Below, in pieces: positions 22,867 to 32,257 of a DNA stretch of 64,000 nucleotides. Origin of the DNA: Forficula auricularia (lineage: Eukaryota > Arthropoda > Insecta > Dermaptera > Forficulidae). Location of the stretch: assembly GCA_024734495.1 (NCBI GenBank), contig JALMQS010000311.1:118214-182213 (forward strand), given 5' to 3'. Numbering within the stretch: position 1 is the stretch's first letter; the number at the start of each line of letters is the position of its first letter. Both the position numbers and the translations under genes were made by a program. The notes beneath the pieces were generated by a model that saw nothing but the letters and a program-made list of their open reading frames with translations, ran no database searches and had not been told where the DNA came from.

Positions 22867-22989
22867 AAATTTTAAGGGGTTAGGTGTTGGTTCTAGGTGA
22901 AACATTCTAATATAATAATAAAACTTGAGTAAGATACGAGGTAGATTTCACAAACCTACCTCGTATCTTACTCAAGTTTTATTATTAAA
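22867..22989. repeat. Foldback family A, copy 2 (short)
   Basis: The target duplication TTTTTTAAAAAT is perfect (22855-22866 and 22990-23001). The 123-bp element has the family start (TTTTAAGGGG, GGTTCTAGGTGAAACAT) and a hairpin with arms around TTTCACAAA, but no loop core. Confidence 0.8.
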
Positions 22990-23404
22990 TTTTTTAAAAA
23001 TCTAAATTTTGTTATTCTTATTTTTTGATTTTTATGAAATTGAACGACTTAAGACACGCATGCCCGAGTTTCTCATGGCAATACTGGAGCAGCCTATCAT
23101 ACAAACAACAGCTGATCTCTTTTAAATATTTGGAGCCTTATATCATTATCGATCCCAAATTTTAAAAAAATGATATAATATAATTCTCCTCCTCACACGA
23201 TCCCACTTATTTAAATAAATCTATTTCCACACAAAAAATATCACAATGCTGTAGATTATAGAAAATAACCACTTCCAGATTCAAATCTAGAGTCTTATTT
23301 CTGTTGCTGTGTCAGGACGAAAATGAGGCGAAACTTTTAAGAGACTATATATTTTCGGGAGTTTACAGGTATACATTTGGAGTCTGGTTTTTTAAGAGGA
23401 ATAA

Positions 23405-23510
23405 AATTTTTGGATCGAGACGCTGCCCGCCAGGGCATCTATCCGGAGGGCCAAGCTTCGAGGGCGTGCCGAACGCACTCACGAAAAGCTCTTTATAATC
23501 ATTATGTGTG
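23405..23510. repeat. Fragment of a GC-richer dispersed repeat
   Basis: GAGACGCTGCCCGCCAGGGC and the following bases resemble 38585-38620, 38900-38955 and 43365-43395 (GAGACGC, GGCCCG, AGGGC). Possibly a Helitron-like terminus. Confidence 0.35.
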
Positions 23511-23588
23511 ATTTATATAAAAATTCAAATTTTAGTCATTTCAGGTTTTTAGGACGTTTTTAATTTCAAAACGTACTATTTTGTACAA

Positions 23589-23738
23589 AAGTGGGAGATA
23601 AATTTAGCTCGTGATCCCGGCTTCTTTTCCTTCTACTCTGTTCTTTTCACGATGGAGGGGCCAGCCCAAACAGGCCTTTAGGGAATCCACCTTCTGGTGT
23701 ATCTCCTTCTCACATCAATATCATTAAAAAAAAAAAAG
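23589..23738 (+). mobile_element. 5'-truncated SINE
   Basis: It starts GTGGGAGATAAATTTA and CTCGTGATCCCGGCTTCTT as in the SINE body near 10806 and 10921, with the same LINE-type tail (TTTTCACGATGGAGGGGCC, CATCAATATCATT) and an A run. The tRNA head is missing. Confidence 0.85.
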
Positions 23739-24234
23739 CCAAAAGGATAAAGCATTGCAAATGGGTGGCACGTCATTTTAGATCTACCCTTTCACAAATT
23801 GTTTCTTACACTTTTGTGAAACTATATTTGTAAAGACAGAATGAAATTCTAGTCGCTATCTCCTAATCTAATATCTCAAACACCACTACATCAACCTAGA
23901 TATTATTAAGCCTCAAACCCGTCTTATGAAGTTTTTTTTTTTAATTTTAATTCCTAAAATATTTTTTGTTTATGAATTTCATTTCAGAAATTTTTAAAAT
24001 ATTTATTAATTAAATATTTTTAAATTAAGTATTAAAAGATTAAAATTAAAAGAAAATATAATATAGGTATTTATGCCTAGTATGAATTCAAAGTCAATGT
24101 ATGAAATAATTTCTTTATTACTATGTATTATTTTTTTTAATTATTAATTTTTATAATACTTAATTTAATTACCTATACCTATTTAATTCATACATATTTT
24201 AAAAAGAATCATCTGAAATGCTTTAGCTCTAAAG

Positions 24235-24985
24235 CAGCGGTTCCCAACCTTTTTTTGACCAGGGACCACTTTGATTTCATTATTATTAGCAGGATAATAA
24301 AATTTATTGCTTAAAATTGCGAGGGTTTAACAAAAAAAGACTGTGAAACCTACCTCGCAATTTTACGCAATTTTTATTATTATATTAAAATGTTTCACCT
24401 AGAACCAACACCGATCTCCTTAAAAAGTTATTATTAGCAGGGACCACAAGGTTAAAAGATAAACTGTATCAATCTAAAAATAATCTTTAATCGAAATGTT
24501 TAACATAAGTAATAATAAAATTCAAAATTAACAATAATTAACAGTATTATAATTATTGAAAACATATAATTTTTAATAAATAATTCAGTTTGCATCAATG
24601 AGATTTTTAAGCTTGCATCTTCTCTACAAGTTTTTGAATTCTTGGGATGATATTTTTGCTCAAAGCTTCACGCATATATCACTTACTTTAATCGATTCCT
24701 AGACTTGTTTTAAATTATCACATAAAGCAGAAAATCCTTGTTCGCATAAATAAGTTGTTGAGAAAAGCATAAGATAACGCAAAGCGATTTGTCGAATTTT
24801 AGTGTATGAAATTTCTTTTTACACCAAAATTGCTCCAAAGAATCCGATTCAAATTCGTCCTTACAGTTTCTATCATTTTGTAATTCAATAAGTTGTTCTT
24901 GGATTTCTCTATTTATTATTCATCGATGCGCGTTAATTCAAAGTTTGAAATCTTTCGCGGACCATATTTTAGTTAGTATCCGCAG
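24235..24985 (-). pseudogene. hAT transposon remnant
   Basis: The left end reads CAGCGGTTCCCAACCTTTTTTTGACC, a familiar hAT terminus. On the minus strand about 24790-24690 translates, with stops, to YLMLFSTTYLCEQGFSALCDN, the C-terminal dimerisation motif of hAT transposases (normally F-S-T-T-Y-L-C-E-x-x-F-S). No right terminus or upstream catalytic region was found. A family A foldback is inserted at 24294-24427. Confidence 0.8.
24294..24427 (-). repeat. Foldback family A, copy 3
   Basis: A perfect 14-bp duplication TTATTATTAGCAGG (24280-24293 and 24428-24441) brackets the 134-bp element. It is in reverse orientation (ATGTTTCACCTAGAACCAAC, CTCCTTAAAAAG at the right) and carries a GCGAGG.../CCTCGC hairpin. 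Confidence 0.85.
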
Positions 24986-24989
24986 CCTT

Positions 24990-26543
24990 TTATTAGTAAT
25001 TAGATTCTAATTAAATAATCTCTCACCCGCACATTAATTAAATAAATATAAAAAAATATGAAAAATTATTACTGTCTTTATAAGTAATTAATTAATAGTA
25101 AACTTAAATATAAAATAAATTTTTCATTTTTGTTCTCTCTATGTTCATAATTATGCCTATATATAATACATCTCCTAAATATCTCAATAAAATCATTCTT
25201 ATAATGATTTTTTCTGCATTTTTGAACCAGAAGTTCTAAACTTAGAAACCCCAAAGTATAATCAGTTGTATGCATTGGAAATATAAACATTTTAGCTCAA
25301 GAATGAACTTTCTATGACTTTTGGTTCTCAAGTTATGATAGGTGATTCCAGACACACCTACATAAAAAATCATTGTTGAAAATGATTTTTCTTCACATTC
25401 TAAACATTTTCAACACAAAGAGAAAAAGAAAAATTTGAAAATTTAATTTCAATAACAGGTTCGCCGGGCCATAACAAGTAATTGAGATTAATCAATTTCG
25501 AATTGAGAATATTTCTTTTAGAATTTATTTAAATTAAGTTCATTTTGAAAATGCTTATTCCCAATTTAAAGTTGAAAAGTTTAAGGGAAGATTGAAGATC
25601 ATCACTTTTTAGATATCTTCAATCATATGAATGCAAAATATGACTTGGATTGGAATTGGAATGGCTGCAAAGTAAACTTTAGGAGAATTATTAATGATGC
25701 TTTATTATATTTTCTGGTTTATTTTTATTGTTCTTTTGAGTAAATCCTTGATATCTTCGCAAAAAATAAATAGTAATAAAGATACGAATTGACAGGTATG
25801 TCTTTGACTTATGGAGATATATATAATATAATATTACTCTATTAAAGAATTATTACAATTTGATTTATAAAATTATTTGGAAAATTTGAATAAACCTGGC
25901 GAAGTTTGTATGAATATAATAAGATATATAAATATATTCCATATCACCTGAAAGAGAAACAAACTAACCAATCACAAGAAAACTTTTTTTATATAAAATT
26001 AGACGTCTTGTAGTAACAACTTACATTTAAAATATGAGATAAATCAATTTTAAACATTCCGAAGACATTAAAATTAAAATGTTTTTTAGTATGATAAATT
26101 TGCATTATAAAATTATCTATCTAGAAATTAAAATAATAAATTATTTTAATTTTGCAAGATTTAGAAATAATTGAATTAAAATGTGTTAATAAATACAAAG
26201 ATTCTTACTTTTTGTCTTATTTCCACTTTGGAAAGTTTCTGTGGTTGAATATTATTAACATAATACATTGTTTTATTGGCCTAAAAATTCAAATAATATT
26301 ACCAAAACACATATGGAAACAAATTAATGGTATTTATGGGCGGATCCACATTCAGTTTTAATTCTACTCTCTCCAGACTAAGTTGACTAGCTACATATTC
26401 AGTGGACAAGCAAAATTGCTGTGCCCGCTTGTTTTTCATTTTTCTAATTAACGGGCAGCTACACCCTTCTTTTTTACAAAAAATAATTTAGAAATAACAT
26501 AATAAAGCTTCTCAGAAAAGATCTGACAAAATTTGTTTTGATC
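24990..26543. other. AT-rich stretch, nothing recognised
   Basis: No supported gene, RNA or terminal-repeat structure was seen. Confidence 0.45.
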
Positions 26544-26551
26544 ATTTAGTT

Positions 26552-28030
26552 CAGTGCTTCCCAACCTAGGGTCCGCGGGTTTTTCGCGAAGGTCCGCGAA
26601 AATTTTGCTTCAATTGGAATATAATGAAAAAAGTATTTCAGATGATTGATTAAGGCGACAGCAAGAATATCCGTCTATTGCAAAAGAAGCCTTGGTAATC
26701 CTAATTCCTCTTTCGACTACATACCTATGTGAAACAGCATTTTCGTCATTACTTTTAATAAATAAATTGACAAGTTCTGATGTGGCCATCCACACTACTG
26801 GTCAAAATAGGATTTTGGCACAAGGGCCTAGATTTTAATTTTTTGACCCAACAACCCCCCCCCCTCATTTTGGGCCGTTAGTTTTTGAATTTTTAGTCTT
26901 TTGGTAGCCCACTGATTATTTACACGAAATTTGGTTGAGTTTGGTGGTCCAAGGGCATAGATTTTCATTTGTTGACCCCCCATTCTGGGGGTTTGTTGTT
27001 GCATTTTTAGTGATCTGGGGGTCCAATGATTATGTATACAAAATTTGGTTGAGTTTGCTCAAATGGCTTAGATTTTTATTTTTGAACCCCCCCCCTCCCC
27101 TAATTTTGCCCCTTGAAAAAAAATATGTCCGTTATTATAGGTTCATTTTATAGTACATTTCATTTTATTTGTTTTTTTAGTTTGAAAATAATATAATTTT
27201 AAATTTTAACCACCATCCCTCACCCCTTAATTTTGGATCGATATACACCAAAATATAATCAGCTCTTAATCTAAATGCACCAAAACTACATTTGAAATTT
27301 GGTTTTGATATTAACACTAGTTTTTGAGGTAGCTTGTCCACAAAATTTGGCAACGCACAGACTAACAGACTAACAGACATTTTGACAAAACAATTATTAT
27401 CTCAAAAAATATAATTTTTTCGATGTTAACTTATTAGAGCTTTTTTGTAGACCGAAATGCCATGGTTACGCCCTATTTTTTTTATCAAAATAGTTTCTGT
27501 TTCCGTTTTTGGGATATTTTGAAAAAAAAGCAAAAAAACACTTTTTTCATGCACGATTACAATACTTGACCATACCCTGTATGGTAAGCTAAAATTAAGC
27601 ATATCTCATGCCTTTCCACGGAGACTTTGGAAGATTCCTTGCGAGTTAGCATTTCTGTAATTGAACCAGATATTAATGATTTGTTGTGTAAAATCATGCA
27701 ACCACAACCATCTCATTAAATTGTTTTATGAGCTTTATGAATAAAATCTTCAAAATATAGACTGAATTTGATTTTGATTTCTGACGTTGGTGCGCCTGTA
27801 TTTAGGCAACATATTTCGCGCAGAAGAACGAAAGCTGCGTAAGAGCTAGGCGAGTCCAGTCGTTGATGGAAAGCTCTAAAGCAGTGTACATATAGTTTTT
27901 CTTATTTTATTTTTAAAAATTGTTTGTAAGTAAGTTACTATTCTTTGTGATAAAATATAAGCATGAGAAATACAAATTTTGGCGAAGATTAATTTTTCAG
28001 ATTTAGGCATGAACAGTTTGGGAAGCACTG
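26552..28030 (+). mobile_element. Complete hAT element, transposase gene broken by a Helitron-like insert
   Basis: The ends read CAGTGCTTCCCAAC and its inverse TTTGGGAAGCACTG, with the perfect 8-bp duplication ATTTAGTT on both sides (26544-26551, 28031-28038), diagnostic of hAT. The plus strand (about 26655-26765) encodes RRQQEYPSIAKEALVILIPLSTTYLCETAFSSLL in overlapping parts, the hAT dimerisation domain. The protein end, LRVSISVIEPDINDLLC and QPQPSH before a stop, is found at about 27640-27717. Between them about 820 bases of unrelated sequence (about 26790-27610), with Helitron-like units, split the gene. The N-terminal and DDE part of the transposase is missing. Confidence 0.9.
26805..27420. 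repeat. Helitron-like insert with three minisatellite units
   Basis: Three imperfect units (AGTTTTTGAATTTTTAG, CCACTGATTAT, AAATTTGGTTGAGTTTGGT, then a C-rich tract) occupy 26805-27115. The same unit is found at 12526-12770 and 13525-13640. It lies inside the hAT transposase gene. Confidence 0.65.
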
Positions 28031-28084
28031 ATTTAGTTTATAAATAATACATTCTTACAGATTTAAGTGTATGAAATTAGGAGT

Positions 28085-28200
28085 CTGGTGACCAAAAGCG
28101 CTAGAGCACTGACCGCTTCAGAATCGCTGTCATCTCAATGACAAGGTTCAAGCGAGAGGCCGAGGCTCGGATCTTGCTCGCGTAAAAATATACCGGCTAT
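28085..28200 (+). repeat. Possible tRNA-derived SINE head
   Basis: AGCGCTAGAGCACTGACC resembles an A box and AAGGTTCAAGCGAG a B box at normal spacing. No tail or target duplication was found. Confidence 0.35.
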
Positions 28201-28770
28201 AAAACTCTGCCTCCTCACTAACACTACTAACTCATTAAACTATCATACATCATACCCAATAGAAACTATCAAAATGAACTGTGTACCCGAAGCCAATCAA
28301 AAAAATAAAATGTTGTATCTGTATAAAATGTTAAATTTATAATGCATATTATTTTCCGGAATCATCGTTTTATAGGTTTGTTAGTTTATATAAAAAATAT
28401 TGCATATTGTGGTTTTTATCAAAAATTTCTATTAAAGTATTTATTTCTCAGCAAAATCCTGATCCAGATTTAGAGATTAAATTTTTCATTCTGTTTCAAA
28501 AATTCATTAAAAAGTATACTATTCTAATTGGTTTAATCTGTCTAAAATTTTTCACACCTAAAAATAACTATGTATTCGAAAGTAAAAGTATATATTATAT
28601 ATATAAATATAAAACATAAGAAGAAATAGACTAATGAAAGAAGAGTTTGTGGAACATAATTACCTACATAATGGATTATTATGTTTGAGGCTATGAGCGC
28701 GATAGTGGACTAACCCACAAAATTATAATTTTGGTTTATCTGCGGAAATTAATTACTATGTATGATGTGG
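28201..28770. other. AT-rich stretch, nothing recognised
   Basis: No supported feature. Confidence 0.4.
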
Positions 28771-28777
28771 ATTCAAA

Positions 28778-28965
28778 AACCGACAAAAAAATAGCTAGAA
28801 AACATTTTACAAATTTCAGTGGGATCGCTGGATGAATGCTCATGCATTTTCATCGAGGAAGGATAACCAGTTTTGCTATTCTTTAAATTGTGAGTGTACT
28901 TCCAGAAAGATTTGATGTTATACGGTAGTTCACTGCTCGATGTGCAAAATACGAGGCAAGGCAAT
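28778..28965 (-). pseudogene. Fragment of a non-LTR retrotransposon ORF2
   Basis: The minus strand encodes YNIKSFWKYTHNLKNSKTGYPSSM then DPTEICKMFSSYFF, the linker between endonuclease and reverse transcriptase of Jockey/CR1-type LINEs (normal pattern F-W-K-x-hydrophobic, GxPSSM, ICNxFAxxF). Only about 60 residues remain and no RT blocks follow. Confidence 0.7.
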
Positions 28966-29119
28966 TTAAAAACCGGATTGATGCTAGTACTAGCAAACAG
29001 AGTGCACCACCGCAGATTTGAACATCCTTATCCGTATCTAGTGATCCTTCCCCCACCATCAGCTGGCTAGGCAAGTCTGAGGGCCACTCAGTTTGTCTGT
29101 AGCAATCGACCAAAGTAGT

Positions 29120-29467
29120 CTTCTCGAAAACGATGCGTCGGAAAATGGCAAGCGATCAGCGGATTAACCTCAAGTTTCTTGTGAAACTGGGAAAAACCGC
29201 CTCAGAAGCTTATGGTATGTTAAACGAAGTATACGGAAATGAATGTTTATCGCGCACATAAGTTTTTAAGTGGTTTAAAAGGTTTAAAGAGGAACGTGAA
29301 ACAACCGAAGACGATCTCGCGCTCTGGACGACCCTAAACGTAAAAAACGGATGAAAACATCGAAAAAATTGGTAAATTGATTCCCGAAAATAGTCGTCTT
29401 AGTATCCGAGGTCTTGCTGAAATGTCAGGAATCGACAAAGAAAGTGTTCGTAAGATTTTGCATTAAT
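29120..29467 (+). pseudogene. N-terminal fragment of a third mariner-like transposase
   Basis: Reading across frames gives SDQRINLKFLVKLGKTASEAYGML, then NECLSRT, VFKWFKRFKEERETTEDD, and NSRLSIRGLAEMSGIDKESV in overlapping pieces. This is the paired HTH region of a mariner-type transposase. There is no catalytic region. It is distinct from the other two mariner copies. Confidence 0.75.
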
Positions 29468-29634
29468 CATTCAACATGCGCAATTTGTCATAATTAGATT
29501 TATTATCTTATTTTTTCCAGCGTTCCCAAATTTATGTTTCTTAATCAGTTGCATTTTTAAGTTTTGAGAAAACTAACTGACTAAAGTTTAATGGAGGCAC
29601 TTAGGTGTCTAAATACGTTACAAGTTTGTATAGA

Positions 29635-30015
29635 ATAAACAAACCAAATTCAGGATTTTAAAAATCAAAATTAGACTTTTTCAAATCAAATTCAGAATTT
29701 CTATAAAACCATGCATATTTTACATATTAAATTATACCTTTTTACCTGAAAACGTTTCTTGAGAATATAACATGCTCATCTTGAAAGGTTTTAGTTAATG
29801 AGCCTAAAAATTGGTTCGAAAATATTTTATAATGCACCAAAATTTAGATTTTTACCTGAAAACTTTTTCCTGAGTGTACAAAATGCCAATCTTAAAGGAT
29901 TTAATTAATGAGATGAAAATTGGTATGCAAATATATTAGAATTATTTTTTCATTTGTTTTTAATAAATTCTGAATTTGATTTGAAGAAAGTCCAAATTAG
30001 AATTTAAAACCATAT
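29635..30015. repeat. Foldback with internal tandem duplication
   Basis: Outer arms (TTTGATTTGAAGAAAGTC and its inverse, with AAATTCTGAATTTG) enclose two direct copies of a unit of about 120 bp. The units start TTTTTACCTGAAAAC and contain TTAATGAG and AAAATTGGT. Confidence 0.65.
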
Positions 30016-30089
30016 AGTCAGCCCTCCGAAAGTTATATTTAATTAGCTTATTATTATTATTTTGATTAGTTATTCCCACCTATTAAATT

Positions 30090-30524
30090 ATTAAAGTTGT
30101 TATCGGGAAATAAGGACTATATTTTTTATACAGATAATTTATATTTTATTGCCAACGTTTCATCAACTTTGTTGACTACTTCAGGGTTCAAATAGCAATC
30201 TTCCCTGTATATTTGTAATTTTTATAATTATTCTTTCTTAGTAAACATAACAATGCAAGTCATTAACATCAATCAGATTGAATTTTTTTAAACTTAAACA
30301 AAGAAAGATATTTTTAAGTTTAAAAAAATTTCAATCTGATTGATGTTAATGACTTGCCTTGTTATGTTTACTAGAAAGAATAATTATAAAAATGACAAAT
30401 ATGCAGAGAAGATGACTATTTGAACCCTGAAGAAGTCAACAAAGTTGATGAAACGTTGGCAATAAAATATAAATTATCTGCATATAAAATATAGTCCTTA
30501 TTTCCCGATAACAACTTTTAATAG
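30090..30524. repeat. Foldback with hammerhead-type cores (family C/E)
   Basis: Arms of about 205 bp (outer end AAAGTTGTTATCGGGAAATA) meet near 30307. The right arm carries CTGAAGA, a GTCAAC/GTTGAT stem and GAAACGTT (30427-30457). The bases on either side can pair as a split helix I: GG/CC next to the core, then an AAATA/TATTT segment after an internal loop, as in type I hammerheads. The left arm holds the inverse with one core change. Confidence 0.8.
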
Positions 30525-30693
30525 TTATTATTATTACTGATCGTATCCTGTTGTCGTGGAATGTGAACTCACAAATAAGTGGTGGATGTTGTGGGTCAGT
30601 GGTGATGAGTGATGGGGTTCACAGTGGGACATCGCAGTTTGAATCAATAAATACTAAATCCAGCAAACGGTTCTTAATATTTTTGAAGAGTTA

Positions 30694-31864
30694 AGGCTGG
30701 TGCACACGAGGCTTTTTCTTATACTTGCTCCTAACTTGTTCGCTCTATTTGCGATTTGAAGCTAATTCAGTCAGGCTGATTTTTCGCCTGTTGGGTTCAC
30801 ACGGAACTTTTTCAGAAAATTTTCAAGTTAGCCGGCTAGGTTCCTCGTGCATGCTTTGAGCCAAACACCTGGTCTATCAACTTTCAGTTTCAGCTCAGAT
30901 GCAAACAAACATGGCTGACAATAATAATATTTCAGAAATTATCAATCGCAGACGAATTTGGAAGGCATTGAAGAAAATAGTTGGACAGTGAGAAACAAAA
31001 TATCAGATGTTCTGTGATATCAGCTCACTAGAATTCAGGGATAAAATTGCAATTCTAGGCGTAACTCTAGGGTCTGACCTTTCATGGAATGACCATATCT
31101 CAACCACTGCTAAAGCTGCAGCGCGGAAGCTTGGTCTCCTATTTAGGTCTAGACGCTGTTATACTCCCAGTCAACTTCTTATACTGTATAAGACTCAAAT
31201 TCGTCCCTGTCTCAAATATGGCTCTCATCTGTGGAGGGGTGCCTTCAAGCATTCTCGTGCTACACTGGATGCAATTCAGAAGCGAGCAATTAAACTAATA
31301 GGAGACCCGGCTCTAACCAACTCACTTGACTCCCTTGCTCACCGAAGAACCGTTTCTGCCCTTTCCCTGTACTACAGATACTATCACGGTGTCTGTTCAG
31401 TCGAGCTGAAATCAATTATCCCCCATAAAGCCCTCTTTACGAGAAACACGCGGTTTTCAAACGCTCAGCACCCCTTCGCTGTCAAATTGGATAAAAGTCG
31501 ATCAAGCGCTTTCGCCAACTCTCTTATCCCTATAACCTCCAGAGACTGGAACTCGCTTCCTGCCACCATCTTTCCCGCGACTTATAACCTTCAGCTATTT
31601 AAGACCCGTATCCACAGATACCTTCGACCCCCGCCCAACCCATAAAATTCTTTCTTCTTCTTTTCACGATGGAGGGGCCAACCCAGGCCTTTAGGGGTTG
31701 CACCTTCTTAGTGTAACTCCTTCTCCCATCATTTTCATATAAAAAAGCATGCTAGTAAGACAGTCCGAAGTGACGTCATTTCGACCCCCTCCAAGCCTCC
31801 AATTTTACAGTTTGTCGAACAAGCAAAAACAAGTAAGAGAAAAAAGCTCCATGTGAACCGGCCT
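30694..31864 (+). mobile_element. PIF/Harbinger-like element, split by a LINE
   Basis: The ends read AGGCTGGTGCACACGAGGC and, inverted, GCTCCATGTGAACCGGCCT, followed inside by a T-rich run on both sides. The flanks are TTA on both sides (30691-30693, 31865-31867), the target type of PIF/Harbinger. Near the left end, plus-strand MADNNNISEIINRRRIWKAL (about 30912-30975) resembles the start of the MADF-type accessory protein of such elements, then breaks off. No DDE transposase remains. The LINE at about 31010-31746 occupies the middle. Confidence 0.75.
31010..31746 (+). pseudogene. 5'-truncated LINE (C-terminal 200 residues) with tail shared by the SINE
   Basis: An open frame to a stop at 31645 encodes the region after the RT palm. 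It reads RDKIAILGVTLGSDLSWNDH, RKLGLLFRSRRCYTPSQLLILYKTQ, PCLKYGSHLW, and ATLDAIQKRAIKLIGDPAL. It continues with LSLYYRYYHGVCS and ITSRDWNSLPATIFPATYNLQLFKTRI. This is the usual C-terminal order of Jockey/CR1-supergroup LINEs. No stop or frameshift is seen in about 210 codons, so the copy is young. The 3' UTR (31653-31746) reads TTTTCACGATGGAGGGGCC, AGGCCTTTAGGGG and ends in an A run, matching the SINE tails at 10960 and 23645. It sits inside the PIF/Harbinger element. Confidence 0.88.
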
Positions 31865-31930
31865 TTACATTGTTTAAGATATAGTTAGTCCACTATTGCG
31901 TTCATGGCCTCATTTATATTAAATAAATAC

Positions 31931-32257
31931 CTCATTTATGAAGTTATTACAAATTACACTTATATGAAACATGTTAATAAAAAACGACACTAGCGTAATG
32001 ATGAAATAAGTCATTAATTTAACATTTCCTTCAGTAGATTCTTCATATCCAGTTAAACTTGGTTCCAATTCCCATCCAAGGAAATTCAAACCAAAATAGA
32101 GAGAAAAAGTCGCCATCAAAAGGAAAGAGCCCACATGAAAAAGCAATAGTACAATTGCGTAGGCCCGATTCCATCGTTTTGTAATTCCTATCAGAAAGGA
32201 ATAATCATGTGCAATTGGCGCAATTGTATCCAAGATATCGCCGGCCATTTCATCATA
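31931..32257 (-). CDS. Receptor gene, exon 4
   Basis: Acceptor TTTGTTTATAG and donor GAG|GTATTT bound 109 codons at phase 0. The peptide has ITKRWNRAYAIVLLLFHVGS (start of a membrane segment) and, after an acidic loop (EPSLTGYEESTEGN), a second segment MTYFIITLVSFFINMFHISV. It aligns with the exon at 63257-63563 throughout. Confidence 0.72.

Noticed and set aside
28883..29113. 76-codon minus-strand frame
   Set aside because: It overlaps a LINE fragment in another frame and shows no domain.
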